From contig JAWPMR010000001.1 of assembly GCA_033344815.1 (NCBI GenBank), positions 3,644,136 through 3,708,135 of the forward strand: a DNA stretch of 64,000 nt, given 5' to 3'. This stretch comes from Paracoccaceae bacterium (GTDB taxonomy: Bacteria > Pseudomonadota > Alphaproteobacteria > Rhodobacterales > Rhodobacteraceae). A program made the position numbers and the translations under genes. This document shows positions 37,017-47,330 of the stretch, in pieces; position 1 is the stretch's first letter; each line of letters starts with the position of its first letter. The notes below the pieces were generated by a model. That model had not been told where the DNA came from. It was given only the letters and a program-made list of their open reading frames with translations, and did no database searches.

Positions 37017-38768
37017 ATGTTGCGCGCCGTGTCCTCACAGATTTTTCGCTCCCTGGCCCTGGCGGTTCTGCTTCCGGCCTCGTCAGGCTTGGCGCAAGAC
37101 ACCGAGATAACCGTCTATGTCGCCGAAAAGATCATCACAATGGATCCGGGGCTGCCGGAAACAACTGCCGTGGCGGTACAGAACGGCCGGGTCGCGGCTG
37201 TTGGTGACCTTGAGGATCTGCAGGCATTGATCGACCGTTTTCCACACCAGATCGACCGGACCTTCGCGGACAAGATCCTCGTGCCCGGACTGATTGCGGC
37301 ACATGAGCACCCCTTTATCGCTGCCAGTACAATCACCCATCGCCCGCTTGTGGCCTTCTATGCGACCCCCAACCCGTTCGGGACAGATATTGCAGGCGTT
37401 GCCAGCAAGCAGGAGGCAATGGCGCGCCTGCAAGAGGTGGTGGCGCGTGATCCGGAGTCGAGCGACACGATCTTTACCTGGGGATATGACGTGATCGCGA
37501 TGGGGGGGCATCTGAGCGGTGATGATCTTGACGCGATCTCGACAACCCGCCCGATTATCGTCTGGGACGCGTCGGTCCATTTCGCCTATGCGAACACGCC
37601 CTATATGGCTCAGATCGGTGTCACTGCCGAGGACGCGACAAAGATCCCCGGCATCGAACTGGGCCCGGATGGGGTGCCAAACGGACAGTTCCTTGCTGTC
37701 GAAGCGGCAGCCTTTGCGCTTGTCCCGGAAATCACCAAGTTCCTTGCCAATATGGGCCCGGCGGTCGACAAGATCACCGCGCTCAACCGTCAGGCAGGCA
37801 TCACCACAACAACCGAATTGGCATTCGGATCGCTCAACCCGGAATTCGAGCGGGAATTCTTCAGATCATACTACAATGATCCGGACATGCCGCAACGAGT
37901 CGTGGTGGTGGCTGATGCGCGAACATATTCCCGGCTGCACGGGGAAGACGCCGTCAGGGCGGTCACTGAACTTGCCGAAGACAACACCGACAAGGTCATC
38001 TATTCCGGCATCAAGTTCTTTGCCGATGATGCCTTTCTCGGTCTGGCCATGGCGCTGCGCGAGCCCGGCTATCTGGACCCTGACCTGAAGGGCATCTGGA
38101 ACACCCAGCCCGAGGCAATGTTCGAGGCGATGCTGCCCTGGTGGGAGGCGGGCTTCCGGATCCACATTCACTCGAACGGGGACGCGGCACAGGATGCGGT
38201 TCTGGATGCGCTGTCCGAGCTGCAGAACCACAAGCCGCGCTTTGACCACCGGTTCGTGTTTGAACATTTCGGCCTGTCCTCACTGGATCAGATCCGGCGG
38301 CTGAAAGCGCTCGGCGCTGTCGCCAGCGTCAACCCCAGCTATGTCTATCTGCGCGGTGATCTCAATGCTGCCTATATCGGACGCAACCGCGCGGCACAGG
38401 CGGCGCGGCTGGGTACGCTGACGGCAAATGGCGTGCCGACAACCATCCACTCCGATTTACCGGTGGCCCCGGCGCAGCCGTTGTTGTTGATGTGGATCGC
38501 CGTAAACCGTTTTGGTCAGTCCGGTGAGGTGCTTGCGCCCGCTGAGCGCGTTACGGCGGAACAGGCGTTGCGCATGGTGACCATCGACGCCGCCTATGTG
38601 CTGGGCATGGACGACCGCATCGGCAGCATCGAACCGGGCAAATACGCCGACTTCACAGTGCTCGAAGAGAACCCGCTTGAGGTCGCACCCGAGACCATCC
38701 GCGACATCGGCGTCTGGGGTACCGTCTTTGCTGCGAAGAAGTTCGCAGCGCCCGCAAAAAAGCCATAA
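37017..38768 (+). CDS. Exported amidohydrolase, YtcJ-like
   Basis: 583 residues. Signal peptide 1-26 (ends SSGLAQ). This is an amidohydrolase-family barrel: metal HxH in VPGLIAAHEHPF near residue 97, later metal His residues in FRIHIHSNGDAAQDAVLDAL and FEHFGLSS, and the catalytic Asp region in TTIHSDLPVAP. The C-terminal composite domain (GSIEPGKYADFTVLEENP) is typical. YtcJ-type enzymes hydrolyse uncharacterised amide or ester substrates. The upstream in-frame extension is rejected because the signal peptide starts at 37017. The gene follows directly on the decayed region, has clean codon use, and appears intact. Confidence 0.85.
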   Translation: MLRAVSSQIFRSLALAVLLPASSGLAQDTEITVYVAEKIITMDPGLPETTAVAVQNGRVAAVGDLEDLQALIDRFPHQIDRTFADKILVPGLIAAHEHPFIAASTITHRPLVAFYATPNPFGTDIAGVASKQEAMARLQEVVARDPESSDTIFTWGYDVIAMGGHLSGDDLDAISTTRPIIVWDASVHFAYANTPYMAQIGVTAEDATKIPGIELGPDGVPNGQFLAVEAAAFALVPEITKFLANMGPAVDKITALNRQAGITTTTELAFGSLNPEFEREFFRSYYNDPDMPQRVVVVADARTYSRLHGEDAVRAVTELAEDNTDKVIYSGIKFFADDAFLGLAMALREPGYLDPDLKGIWNTQPEAMFEAMLPWWEAGFRIHIHSNGDAAQDAVLDALSELQNHKPRFDHRFVFEHFGLSSLDQIRRLKALGAVASVNPSYVYLRGDLNAAYIGRNRAAQAARLGTLTANGVPTTIHSDLPVAPAQPLLLMWIAVNRFGQSGEVLAPAERVTAEQALRMVTIDAAYVLGMDDRIGSIEPGKYADFTVLEENPLEVAPETIRDIGVWGTVFAAKKFAAPAKKP

Positions 38769-38907
38769 TGGCACCGACCTTTCAGTGCCAGCGGGCGTTC
38801 CAGCCACAAAACCGGGGGCGGTGCGGCAACCTACTGGGCTATCGCGCAACTGGCGCTGGCGGTTTGGCCCGGCTCACTCCCAATAAACAACCGGCGTGTC
38901 CCGGCGC

Positions 38908-39531
38908 TCACGTTCTCGGCGGGCGCGATTTATAGACCGGCAAGCGCCAGCCAAAAGCCAGCGAGCCGGCGCGCAAGGCCCATGTGACGCCGGAGCACAA
39001 CGCCAGCGCGGGCAGGGCGTCCGGAAAATAGGGGCGCGCGAAGGCCGCCACGGTCGCACCGGCAAAGGCCGCCGTCACATAAAGCTCACCCTGTTTCAGC
39101 ACCAGCGGCACGTCATCCAGCACCACATCGCGCAACAGACCCCCCATGCACCCGGTAATGGTGCCCATCAGAACCACAACCAAAATCGGCTGATCCAAGG
39201 CCAGCGCCACGCCCGTTCCGGCTGGAACCGCCACGGCCAGTGCAAAACTGTCTAGCCAGATCAGTGTCTTGAGGCGGCTTTCAAACAGATGTGCTGTCAG
39301 AAACACCAGCAAGGCGGCCCCGCAAGCTACCCCGATATAGGCAGGCTGCGCGATCCAGAAGATCGGATTGCGATCCAGCAAGACATCGCGCACCGTGCCG
39401 CCCCCGACCGCCGTCAAACAGGCCACAAAAGCAAAGCCCACAATGTCGAGTTGCTGGCGGCTGGCCACCAGCGCGCCAGTCAGCGCAAAGACAAAGACGG
39501 AGGCATAATCGAGAAAACTGATCAGGGTCAT
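38908..39531 (-). CDS. TRIC-like (UPF0126/YicG) membrane protein
   Basis: 207 residues with seven hydrophobic helices and two repeated halves, each carrying the glycine-rich signature GGGTVRDVLLD (first half) and GCMGGLLRDVVLDDVP (second half). Homologues are prokaryotic TRIC-type cation channels. The ATG overlaps the NUDIX stop as ATGA, so 39531 is the start. Last gene of the minus-strand cluster that begins with ispH. Confidence 0.87.
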   Translation of the reverse strand: MTLISFLDYASVFVFALTGALVASRQQLDIVGFAFVACLTAVGGGTVRDVLLDRNPIFWIAQPAYIGVACGAALLVFLTAHLFESRLKTLIWLDSFALAVAVPAGTGVALALDQPILVVVLMGTITGCMGGLLRDVVLDDVPLVLKQGELYVTAAFAGATVAAFARPYFPDALPALALCSGVTWALRAGSLAFGWRLPVYKSRPPRT

Positions 39532-39929
39532 AGGGCCGTCTTTATCCATTCAAACGCGCGTGCGTAAGGGGGCGCAAACCCTTCGGGCAGTGGCGCATCT
39601 AGTTCTAGCCAGAAAAACCGGAACAGATGCCCACCATCATCTGCGCACAGATGCTGCCAGTTGGGGCGCAGGGGTCCCGCCAACCGGCACAGGCTGAAAT
39701 GCCAGCGCGTCCCTAGGGCAATATCCGGGCTGGATCCCAGATAAATCGCGGCGCGTGTTTCCAGCCCGCTTTCCTCGAAAAGCTCGCGGGCGGCGGCTTG
39801 CTCGGGGCGCTCGCCTGCTGCCACGCCACCCTTGACCAGTTGCAACCCGGCTTGCGGGTGTTCAAAAGCTGCGATCCGGCGCGGCACACCGTCCAGATGC
39901 AGGGCCACCGGGCAGGCGATGTCACGCAT
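39528..39929 (-). CDS. NUDIX hydrolase
   Basis: 133 residues ([14 protein letters not shown] start). The NUDIX box is complete: [20 protein letters not shown] followed by SGL, fitting Gx5Ex7REUxEExGU. It hydrolyses an unidentified nucleoside diphosphate-linked compound. The start at 39929 overlaps the rnhA end by 8 bp; a longer frame inside rnhA is possible but adds rnhA-shadow residues. No strong ribosome site, so it may rely on coupling to rnhA. Confidence 0.85.
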   Translation of the reverse strand: MRDIACPVALHLDGVPRRIAAFEHPQAGLQLVKGGVAAGERPEQAAARELFEESGLETRAAIYLGSSPDIALGTRWHFSLCRLAGPLRPNWQHLCADDGGHLFRFFWLELDAPLPEGFAPPYARAFEWIKTAL

Positions 39930-40383
39930 TGGAAGGTTTGAACGGGGCCATGCCCGCGCGGGCCAATTCATCCGCGCGCTCGTTTTCAGGGTGGCCGGCG
40001 TGGCCCTTGACCCATTCCCATGTTACGTCGTGCTGTGCGTTGGCCGCATCAAGGCGTTGCCAGAGTTCGGCATTGGCCACGGGCTTTTTCGCGGCGTTTT
40101 TCCAGCCGTTTTTCTTCCAGCCAAAGATCCACGAGGTGATCCCGTTTTTGACGTAATTGCTGTCGGTCACGATTGTGATGCTGGAGCGGCGCGACAGGGA
40201 TTCAAGCGCGTTGATCGCCGCCAGCAACTCCATGCGGTTGTTGGTGGTATCGGGTTCGCCGCCCTTGAGTTCGCGTTCCTTGACGATTTTGTCGCCATCC
40301 ATCGCGCGCATCAAAGCGCCCCAGCCCCCGGGGCCGGGATTGCCCGAACAGGCGCCATCGGTATATGCAAATAATTCAGCCAT
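39922..40383 (-). CDS. rnhA: Ribonuclease HI
   Basis: 153-residue nuclease that cuts RNA in RNA-DNA hybrids. All four acidic residues are visible: Asp9 ([18 protein letters not shown]), Glu52 ([13 protein letters not shown]), Asp74 (IVTDSNYV) and Asp138 (NERADELA), with His131 in [10 protein letters not shown]. The basic handle [12 protein letters not shown] is present. Start at 40383, overlapping the methyltransferase stop by 8 bp; the longer open frame belongs to that upstream gene. Confidence 0.96.
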   Translation of the reverse strand: MAELFAYTDGACSGNPGPGGWGALMRAMDGDKIVKERELKGGEPDTTNNRMELLAAINALESLSRRSSITIVTDSNYVKNGITSWIFGWKKNGWKNAAKKPVANAELWQRLDAANAQHDVTWEWVKGHAGHPENERADELARAGMAPFKPSNA

Positions 40384-40969
40384 GAGCGCTGAGGCATATC
40401 CACGGTGCCTCCTGACCGTCAAGGCCTTTTCCAGACCCTGTGGCGCGATAGGTCACGGCGAACCCTGCGTCCTCCAGCAACCCCGTCAATTCGCTGTCCG
40501 TATAATAGGTGTAAAACCGCCCTACGCGATCGCGTTTGCTGCCCTCACCGGATTTCAGCGCAATGTGAAACCGGCCGCCGGGGTTCAGGGCGGTGGCGAT
40601 TTGGGTCAAGTGGCGCGGCATGTCTTCGCGCGCGGCGTGCAAGAGTGAGAAATTGGCCCAGATGCCGTCATATTCATTCTCTGCATTCAGATCATCAAAG
40701 CTCGCTTGCCGCGCCGTGACGCCTGCATGGGCGGCGGCCATCTCGACCATTTCCGGCACCGGGTCGTAGGCGGTGACCACAAGGCCCGCGCGCGCCATTT
40801 CCGCTGCAAAGTCTCCGGGTCCACAGCCGAGGTCCAAAACGGTGCCTCCCTTCGGAATATCCGCGATGAACGCGGCCAGCAGCGGGTCTTTCGCCACCAC
40901 GTCTTTGAGCATGTCGGCATATTCTGCTGCCTTGTCACCATAGACCTTCAGGGTTTCATTATCGCTCAT
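40376..40969 (-). CDS. SAM-dependent methyltransferase (type 11-like)
   Basis: 197 residues. SAM-binding motif I is [15 protein letters not shown] near 50-64, followed by an acidic Asp in [11 protein letters not shown] and motif IV-like [15 protein letters not shown]. The C-terminus has [10 protein letters not shown], typical of class I methyltransferases. Substrate unknown. Start at 40969 is fixed by an ATGA overlap with the DUF3429 gene stop. Part of the tightly packed minus-strand cluster. Confidence 0.85.
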   Translation of the reverse strand: MSDNETLKVYGDKAAEYADMLKDVVAKDPLLAAFIADIPKGGTVLDLGCGPGDFAAEMARAGLVVTAYDPVPEMVEMAAAHAGVTARQASFDDLNAENEYDGIWANFSLLHAAREDMPRHLTQIATALNPGGRFHIALKSGEGSKRDRVGRFYTYYTDSELTGLLEDAGFAVTYRATGSGKGLDGQEAPWICLSAHG

Positions 40970-41418
40970 AAGAACACTCCGACGCTGAGGCACAGGATTA
41001 CAATCGTAGTCAGTAAAAGGCGTAGCGACATCCACCAGCTCGGCGTCAGCCCCCAGCGCCAGAAGGCGAAATCCAGCACCAGAAGGCCTGCAAAGCCGAA
41101 AATCAGGTTCATACCTGCTGTGACCGGCCCGCCGCCCGTCATGAAGAATGCCCAGAGGGCGGGAATGACGGACAGGGTGTAGCCAACGGCAGCCCGCGTC
41201 CCGGCGGTTTTGGTGGCAAACCCCCAGAGCACGCCAGACATGAAGGACAGGATAACCGAGCCGTAAAACAACTGGATGTAGGGGCCGATGAAGCGGGACC
41301 CGAGGCTGCGCAAACCCCAGTCGGCCAAGGGCTCAATAAGATAGGTTGCCGCGCCCCACAGGAAGGGGATCAACCCGGCAAGGCCAAGGATCAGGGGGGC
41401 GGGCGGGATACGTTTCAT
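40966..41418 (-). CDS. DUF3429 membrane protein
   Basis: 150 residues with five hydrophobic helices. It contains LAGLIPFLWGA, QLFYGSVILSFMSGVLWGF and FGFAGLLVLDFAFW, the recurring pattern of DUF3429 inner-membrane proteins. Function unknown. Start MKRIPPAPL at 41418. Coupled to the methyltransferase by ATGA. Confidence 0.82.
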   Translation of the reverse strand: MKRIPPAPLILGLAGLIPFLWGAATYLIEPLADWGLRSLGSRFIGPYIQLFYGSVILSFMSGVLWGFATKTAGTRAAVGYTLSVIPALWAFFMTGGGPVTAGMNLIFGFAGLLVLDFAFWRWGLTPSWWMSLRLLLTTIVILCLSVGVFL

Positions 41419-41476
41419 GGGCGCCACAATGAGACCGCGGGCAGGGCGAGGCAAGAGGCAAGACGGCGCATGCGGC

Positions 41477-42283
41477 TCACTTTGTCATACGCCCGCCGGG
41501 CACGAGACTGGGATCGGCAATGCCCAGGATCCCGCTGTCGCTGGCGGACAGGCCCAGACGCGCACAAACTGCCTCAGAGGGGGCGTTGCCCGGCTCCACA
41601 CCGGTGAAAAAGCGGCTAAACCCGTGCCGTTGGTTCATGTGGAGCATGACCTGTGCACCCAGCAGTAAAGACAGCCCATGCCCGCGCCACGCAGGATCCG
41701 TGGCCAGCATGCCCCACCAGCATTCATGTTGGCCCAAGGGGTGCTCGGGGTGGGAAAAGGCGGCCGCCGCCGCGCAGGACACAACTTTGCCCGCCTCGTC
41801 CAGCGCCATCAGGCACAGACCCGGGCGCAGCGCACCACTCAGCACGGCAAGGTTGGGCGGCAGCACGCCACAGGCCAGCGCCATATCGGCAAATGACGCC
41901 CGGATCTCATGGGGCGTTTCAGGCGACAGCCACGCGGTTTTGAGCGGTTTTGGCAAGGGACGGTCATTCAGGGTCTGCTGCGCCATCTGCAATGCGGTAT
42001 TGCCCCCTTCCCAGCGGGCGTAGCGCTGGGGGACAAAACCGCTGTGTTCCGCCTCATCGCTCAGCACGGTCATCTCTGCCAGCGGCACACGCGCGTAATT
42101 GGTGCTGCCCTGCAATCGCGCCAGATGGCTCAGATGTTCGAACGGGGCGTCCTGCGGGCTGAAAATCCCCACTGCGCGTCCGTAATAGGTGAAATGCGTC
42201 GCATCGCGCGTCAGATCAAACAGCGCGCGCCCACGATGCAACAGCACCTGTTGCGCCTCCGCGCCAAAATAATCCTGCGGCAT
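41477..42283 (-). CDS. GNAT-family acetyltransferase
   Basis: 268 residues. The acetyl-CoA motif A is in the C-terminal half: MLATDPAWRGHGLSLLLGAQ, followed by GFSRFFTGVEPGNAPSEAVC and ARLGL. The N-terminal half is divergent, perhaps a second degenerate GNAT fold. It lies 9 bp after ispH and 58 bp before the DUF3429 gene. Substrate unknown. Confidence 0.8.
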   Translation of the reverse strand: MPQDYFGAEAQQVLLHRGRALFDLTRDATHFTYYGRAVGIFSPQDAPFEHLSHLARLQGSTNYARVPLAEMTVLSDEAEHSGFVPQRYARWEGGNTALQMAQQTLNDRPLPKPLKTAWLSPETPHEIRASFADMALACGVLPPNLAVLSGALRPGLCLMALDEAGKVVSCAAAAAFSHPEHPLGQHECWWGMLATDPAWRGHGLSLLLGAQVMLHMNQRHGFSRFFTGVEPGNAPSEAVCARLGLSASDSGILGIADPSLVPGGRMTK

Positions 42284-42292
42284 CGCGCGGCC

Positions 42293-43243
42293 TTACGCCG
42301 GTTCGCGCAGCACGCGCGGCACCTTGAACTCCACGTTCTCAACAGCCGTCTCCACCACGTCCCGTGTCACGGTGTAATGCGCGGAAAATGCGTCGATGAC
42401 CTCATTGATCAATACCTCAGGGGCCGATGCCCCGGCGGTGATCCCGATGCTGGTGATTCCCTGTAAGCTACGCCAGTCGATGTCGCTCGCACGCTGCACC
42501 AGTTGCGAATATTTGCATCCTGCGCGCGCGCCCACCTCGACCAGCCGTTTTGAGTTGGAGGAGTTTGGCGCACCGACCACCAGCATGGCATCGCATTTCG
42601 GCGCCATGGCCTTGACCGCTTCCTGCCGGTTGGTGGTCGCATAGCAGATGTCTTCCTTGTGCGGGCCGACAATGCCGGGAAACCGTGCCTGCAAGGCGGC
42701 GACCACATCGGCGGTGTCATCCACGCTCAGCGTTGTTTGGGTGACATAGGCCAGCCGCTGCGGATCACGCACTTCCACGGTGGCCACATCGCCGGGTGTT
42801 TCCACCAGCAACACATCCCCTTCGGGCAGTTGCCCCATGGTGCCCACGGTTTCAGGGTGGCCGGCGTGCCCGATCATGATCATCTGCAACCCGTTGTCCG
42901 CATGGCGCTGGGCTTCGATGTGCACCTTGCTGACCAAGGGGCAGGTCGCATCCACATAGACCATTTCACGCGCGGCGGCGGCGGCGGGCACCGATTTTGG
43001 CACGCCGTGGGCAGAAAATATCACCGGCCGGTCGTCGGGGCAGTCATCCAACTCCTCAACAAACACCGCGCCCTTGTCGCGCAGCGCGTCGACCACGAAT
43101 TTGTTGTGCACGATCTCGTGGCGCACATAGACAGGCGCGCCCCATTTATCGAGCGCCATCTCGACGATCTTGATGGCACGGTCCACGCCTGCGCAGAATC
43201 CACGCGGGGCCGCCAGATAAAGGGTGAGAGGGGGTTTGCTCAT
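42293..43243 (-). CDS. ispH: 4-hydroxy-3-methylbut-2-enyl diphosphate reductase
   Basis: 316-residue iron-sulfur enzyme making IPP and DMAPP in the last step of the MEP isoprenoid pathway. Three cluster cysteines are present: Cys17 in [16 protein letters not shown], one in [11 protein letters not shown] and one in [24 protein letters not shown] and [14 protein letters not shown] are also signature stretches. The start at 43243 has a CCGGAGC site upstream; the longer open frame is not supported. First gene of the minus-strand cluster. Confidence 0.96.
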   Translation of the reverse strand: MSKPPLTLYLAAPRGFCAGVDRAIKIVEMALDKWGAPVYVRHEIVHNKFVVDALRDKGAVFVEELDDCPDDRPVIFSAHGVPKSVPAAAAAREMVYVDATCPLVSKVHIEAQRHADNGLQMIMIGHAGHPETVGTMGQLPEGDVLLVETPGDVATVEVRDPQRLAYVTQTTLSVDDTADVVAALQARFPGIVGPHKEDICYATTNRQEAVKAMAPKCDAMLVVGAPNSSNSKRLVEVGARAGCKYSQLVQRASDIDWRSLQGITSIGITAGASAPEVLINEVIDAFSAHYTVTRDVVETAVENVEFKVPRVLREPA

Positions 43244-43323
43244 GGTACTGCTCCGGACCCGCACCAAAGGTGCGTTAAAACTCATGGGACCAGAGTTAAG
43301 GCTTTGCTGCCCAAGCGTCCAGA

Positions 43324-43343
43324 GGGGCGTGCTGTCACGCCCC
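43324..43343 (-). terminator. Hairpin between the NYN gene and ispH
   Basis: Perfect 8-bp stem GGGGCGTG/CACGCCCC with a CTGT loop, 21 bp after the NYN gene stop. There is no T tract, so it may be a weak or Rho-assisted terminator, or an RNA-stability element. Confidence 0.45.
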
Positions 43344-43363
43344 CCGGGGTATTCTCAAACGCC

Positions 43364-43921
43364 TCAGCCGGTGGCGGCAGCATCCGGGAATTCACGCGGC
43401 GGGCGGCCGATCACATCCTTGAGTTCGTCCAGCTCGATGAAATTATCGGCCTGACGACGCAAATCGTCTGAGATCATGGGTGGCTGGCTGCGAATGGTCG
43501 ATACAACCGAAACGCGAACGCCGGAGCGTTGCAGGCTTTCCACCAGCGGGCGGAAATCGCCATCGCCGGAAAACAGCACGATGTGATCGACACGTGATGC
43601 CAGTTCCATGGCATCCACGGCCAGCTCAATGTCCATGTTGCCCTTCACTTTCCGACGGCCCATGCTGTCGGTGTATTCTTTGGCGGGCTTTGTCACCATG
43701 GTGAAGCCGTTGTAATTCAGCCAGTCAACCAAAGGACGGATCGGGGAGTATTCGTCATTTTCCAGAAGCGCTGTGTAATAAAACGCCCTCAGAAGTTTGC
43801 CCCGACGCATGAACTCGGTGCGCAGCAATTTGTAGTCGATATCAAAACCAAGCGACTTTGCAGCGGCGTAGAGATTCGATCCGTCGATGAACAGCGCGAG
43901 CCGTTCGTCCTTGTAAAACAT
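43364..43921 (-). CDS. NYN-domain (LabA/DUF88) protein
   Basis: 185 residues. PIN-like NYN fold with acidic residues in ALFIDGSNLYAAAK near the N-terminus, GNMDIELAVDAMELA in the middle and IVLFSGDGDFRPLVESLQ. These would form the metal site of a probable ribonuclease. C-terminal residues 160-185 are polar. Divergent from folK. The RNA target is unknown. Confidence 0.88.
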   Translation of the reverse strand: MFYKDERLALFIDGSNLYAAAKSLGFDIDYKLLRTEFMRRGKLLRAFYYTALLENDEYSPIRPLVDWLNYNGFTMVTKPAKEYTDSMGRRKVKGNMDIELAVDAMELASRVDHIVLFSGDGDFRPLVESLQRSGVRVSVVSTIRSQPPMISDDLRRQADNFIELDELKDVIGRPPREFPDAAATG

Positions 43922-44017
43922 TTTTTGTCCTTCCGATGTGTCAGGCGCTAGCGTTTAAAAAACGTCCATATTAAATAAACAGCGATCTAACATGTCCGAA
44001 AATAGGGTTTTTTCACT

Positions 44018-44629
44018 GTGCCGCAAGAGACGATGACCCCCAAAGCAAGCGAGATTTTGCCACAAATCCGGTCAGTTGCGCTGATTGCCCTAGGGTCAAA
44101 CCGCTCTTCCGTCCAGGGTGACCCAAGGGAAGCTGTGCAAAAGGGCATACAATCAATAGTTGAAATTTATGAAATGATTCGCGGGGTTAGCCCCCTTTAC
44201 AGCACCCCTGCTTTCCCGCCGGGCAGCGGGCCTGACTTCGTGAATGCGGTCCTGGCGATTGAGACCGAAGATTCTCCGGAAAAAGTGATAAAAACTTTAC
44301 ACGAAATCGAGAAAAGGATGGGGCGCACGCGTGAAACCAGATGGGGGCCCCGTACGCTGGACCTGGATTTGATTGCGTTGGGCAGTGAGGTGCGCCCGGA
44401 TCGGCAAACCCATGCCGAGTGGCGTGATCTGAGTCTGGAGCAGCAACTGGCGCGCGCGCCGGATCATTTGATTCTGCCCCATCCGCGTGCGCAGGAGCGT
44501 GCCTTTGTTTTGGTCCCGTTGGCGGATGTGGCGCCGGGGTGGGTGCACCCGGTTCTGGGCAAAACCGTGTCCGAGATGCTCGCAGCCCTGCCAGAGCAGG
44601 AAAAAGAACAGGTCGTGGCGCTGCAATAG
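44018..44629 (+). CDS. folK: HPPK, folate biosynthesis pyrophosphokinase
   Basis: 203-residue enzyme that transfers pyrophosphate from ATP to 6-hydroxymethyl-dihydropterin. IALGSN at about 23-28 and the HPPK signature [15 protein letters not shown] near 108-122 are intact, and [20 protein letters not shown] follows. It is longer than the usual 160 residues because of an N-terminal lead and an insertion before the LILPHP motif. GTG at 44018 or ATG at 44033 could start it. Confidence 0.92.
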   Translation: MPQETMTPKASEILPQIRSVALIALGSNRSSVQGDPREAVQKGIQSIVEIYEMIRGVSPLYSTPAFPPGSGPDFVNAVLAIETEDSPEKVIKTLHEIEKRMGRTRETRWGPRTLDLDLIALGSEVRPDRQTHAEWRDLSLEQQLARAPDHLILPHPRAQERAFVLVPLADVAPGWVHPVLGKTVSEMLAALPEQEKEQVVALQ

Positions 44630-44700
44630 GCGCTTGTAAATCTCGAAAAAGGGGCCTAAAACCGCGCTTTCTGACAAAACCCCGATTTATGGAGTGTTCC

Positions 44701-45054
44701 ATGGCCCGCGTCACCGTTGAAGATTGCGTCGATAAAGTCCCCAACCGGTTTGAACTGGTTATGCTTGCGGCGCATCGCGCACGTGAAATTTCGGCCGGTT
44801 CGGCGGTCACTGTGAGCCGCGACAACGACAAGAACCCCGTCGTGTCCCTGCGCGAAATCGCCGATGAGACCCAAAGCGCGGATGAGTTGCGCGAGCGTCT
44901 GATCGAAAGCAACCAGAATCAGATCGAAGTGGATGAGGCCGAAGAGGACTCCATGGCACTTCTGATGGGAGCCGAGCAGGACAAGCCCGAAGAGGACAGC
45001 ATGTCCGAAGAGATGCTTTTGCGCCAGTTGATGGCTGCACAGGGACAGGGCTGA
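44701..45054 (+). CDS. rpoZ: RNA polymerase omega subunit
   Basis: 117 residues. The N-terminal core [20 protein letters not shown] with AAHRAREIS is the conserved omega domain that clamps beta-prime. The C-terminal third is acidic ([19 protein letters not shown]), typical of alphaproteobacterial omega. GGAGTGTTCC precedes the ATG. Followed by rsh after 31 bp, the widespread rpoZ-spoT/rsh order. Confidence 0.96.
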   Translation: MARVTVEDCVDKVPNRFELVMLAAHRAREISAGSAVTVSRDNDKNPVVSLREIADETQSADELRERLIESNQNQIEVDEAEEDSMALLMGAEQDKPEEDSMSEEMLLRQLMAAQGQG

Positions 45055-45085
45055 ACGCAGCCCCAAGCGCCCAAAGGGCATGTGA

Positions 45086-47242
45086 ATGACACCGCCTGAC
45101 CAGTTCGACATCACCGCAGACGATCTGGTCGGCCTCGTCACCAAGTACAATCCGAAAACCAATGCAGAGCTTATTCGCGCGGCCTATGCCTATGGTCGCG
45201 AGATGCATGAGGGGCAGCTGCGCCATTCCGGTGAACCCTATTTCACGCATCCCGTGGCCGTGGCCGCGATCCTGACCGAACAGCAGCTGGATGATGCCAC
45301 CATCATCACCGCGCTGTTGCATGACACCATCGAGGACACCAAGGCCTCCTATCTGGAGGTGACGCGCCTGTTTGGCGCCGAGGTGGCTGAACTGGTGGAT
45401 GGTGTGACCAAGCTGACCAACCTGCAGCTTAATTCCTCCGAGACCAAACAGGCGGAGAATTTTCGCAAGCTGTTCATGGCGATGTCCAAGGATCTGCGCG
45501 TCATTCTGGTGAAACTCAGTGACCGTTTGCACAACATGCGCACGATCAAGGCGATGCACCCGGACAAGCAGGCGCAAAAGGCGCGTGAGACCATGGATAT
45601 CTTTGCCCCCCTCGCGGGACGCATGGGCATGCAATGGATGCGCGAAGAGCTCGAGGATCTTGCCTTTCGCGTGTTGAACCCGGAAGGGCGGGCCAGCATC
45701 ATTCGTCGCTACATCAATCTGCAAAAGGAAACCGGCGATGTCATTGAGCGCATCACCGGGGACATGCGGTTGGAATTCGGGCGCGCGGGTGTTGAGGCCG
45801 AAGTCGTAGGCCGGGCCAAGAAACCTTATTCGATGTGGCGCAAGATGCAGCAGAAGGACCAGAGTTTTTCTCGGCTTTCTGACATCTACGGGTTCCGCAT
45901 CATCACCGACAGTGAGGAAGATTGTTACCGCGCGTTGGGTGCGATCCACCAACGTTGGCGCGCGGTGCCGGGGCGGTTCAAGGATTACATCAGCCAACCC
46001 AAATCCAACGGCTATCGCTCCATCCACACCACCGTGTCCGGGCGCGATGGCAAGCGGGTGGAGGTGCAGATCCGCACGCGGCAGATGCATGATGTGGCCG
46101 AAACCGGGGTGGCGGCGCATTGGTCTTATCGTGATGGTGTGCGCTCCCAGAACCCCTTTGCGGTGGACCCGGCGAAATGGATCACGCAGCTGTCTGAACG
46201 GTTTGACGCCGAGGAGGATCACGAGGATTTCCTCGAAGCGGTCAAGCTGGAGATGTATTCCGACCAGGTCTTCTGTTTCACGCCCAAGGGAGAGGTGGTC
46301 AAACTGCCACGCGGGGCCACGCCAATAGATTTCGCCTTTGCCATTCACACCCGCATCGGGTCGGCCTGTGTCGGGGCCAAGGTGGATCACATGCGTGTGC
46401 CGCTCTGGACCCGCTTGAAAAACGGGCAGAACGTGGAAATTATCACCGCTGAAGGCCAGAGCCCGCAGGCCACCTGGCTCGATATTGCCAGCACCGGCAA
46501 GGCGCGTTCTGCCATCCGGCGGGCTTTGCGTGATGAGGATCGGGCGCGCTTTGTCAAGCTGGGCCGCGAACTGGCGCGCTCTGCTTTTGAACACGTGGGT
46601 CGCAAGGCCACCGACAAGGCGCTGGCCACGGCTGCGCGCCACATGCGCTTTGAAAACCGCGATGATCTGCTGGCCCGCATGGGCAGTGCCGAAATCACCG
46701 GACGCGAGGTGGTGCAGGCCGTCTATCCCGACCTCGCGCCGAAAAAGGGCGACAAGGTGGATGCCCGCCGCGCGGTTGTGGGTCTGACGCCCGGGCAATC
46801 CTTTGAGCGTGCGTTTTGCTGCCAGCCGCTGCCCGGGGAGCGCATCGTCGGCATCACGTTCAAGGGGCGCGGCGTGGTGGTGCACGCCATCGATTGTGAT
46901 CGGCTTAGCGCCTATGATGATCAACTCGAGCGCTGGATTGATCTGCGCTGGCACGAAGGCGAGCATGCGGCCGTGCATGGCGCGACGCTTGACGTCACCT
47001 TGACCAACGACGCCGGTACACTTGGCCGTGTCTGCACCTTGATTGGTGAGACCGGCGCGAATATTTCAGACTTACAATTTGTTGACAGGAAACCTGACTT
47101 TTACCGACTTCTGATCTATGTGGAGCTCAGAGATGTGGCGCATTTGCATTCCTTGATGCTGACACTTGAGGCAGAAAGCGATGTAGCGGAAATTTTACGC
47201 TCTCGTAATATGTCACAGGGGGCGGTTGAAGCACCCGCATGA
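45086..47242 (+). CDS. rsh: Bifunctional (p)ppGpp synthetase/hydrolase
   Basis: 718-residue RelA/SpoT homologue controlling the stringent response. The N-terminal hydrolase keeps the HD motif (FTHPVAVAAIL, then ALLHDTIEDT). The synthetase domain includes YGFRIITDSEEDCYRALG and KSNGYRSIHTTVSG, followed by a TGS domain (VFCFTPKGEVVKLPRGATPI) and a C-terminal ACT domain (about 645-718). Both halves look active, as expected for the single RSH protein of Alphaproteobacteria. Confidence 0.96.
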   Translation: MTPPDQFDITADDLVGLVTKYNPKTNAELIRAAYAYGREMHEGQLRHSGEPYFTHPVAVAAILTEQQLDDATIITALLHDTIEDTKASYLEVTRLFGAEVAELVDGVTKLTNLQLNSSETKQAENFRKLFMAMSKDLRVILVKLSDRLHNMRTIKAMHPDKQAQKARETMDIFAPLAGRMGMQWMREELEDLAFRVLNPEGRASIIRRYINLQKETGDVIERITGDMRLEFGRAGVEAEVVGRAKKPYSMWRKMQQKDQSFSRLSDIYGFRIITDSEEDCYRALGAIHQRWRAVPGRFKDYISQPKSNGYRSIHTTVSGRDGKRVEVQIRTRQMHDVAETGVAAHWSYRDGVRSQNPFAVDPAKWITQLSERFDAEEDHEDFLEAVKLEMYSDQVFCFTPKGEVVKLPRGATPIDFAFAIHTRIGSACVGAKVDHMRVPLWTRLKNGQNVEIITAEGQSPQATWLDIASTGKARSAIRRALRDEDRARFVKLGRELARSAFEHVGRKATDKALATAARHMRFENRDDLLARMGSAEITGREVVQAVYPDLAPKKGDKVDARRAVVGLTPGQSFERAFCCQPLPGERIVGITFKGRGVVVHAIDCDRLSAYDDQLERWIDLRWHEGEHAAVHGATLDVTLTNDAGTLGRVCTLIGETGANISDLQFVDRKPDFYRLLIYVELRDVAHLHSLMLTLEAESDVAEILRSRNMSQGAVEAPA

Positions 47243-47330
47243 TTCTACGCCCGGCCCGTTGAGGGGTCATTTTTTGAAGGTGGTTTGCGCGGGCAAGCCC
47301 CGTTTTTGGAGATTATGAGGACCCCGCCCC

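Noticed and set aside
44807-46978. Long open frame (723 codons) on the minus strand opposite rsh
   Set aside because: His/Arg/Gly-rich shadow of a GC-rich gene with clear RSH domains on the plus strand.
47287-47307. Possible terminator after rsh (GGG-CAAG-CCC followed by T5)
   Set aside because: The stem is only three solid pairs, with a mismatch next to it, so it is too weak to call.
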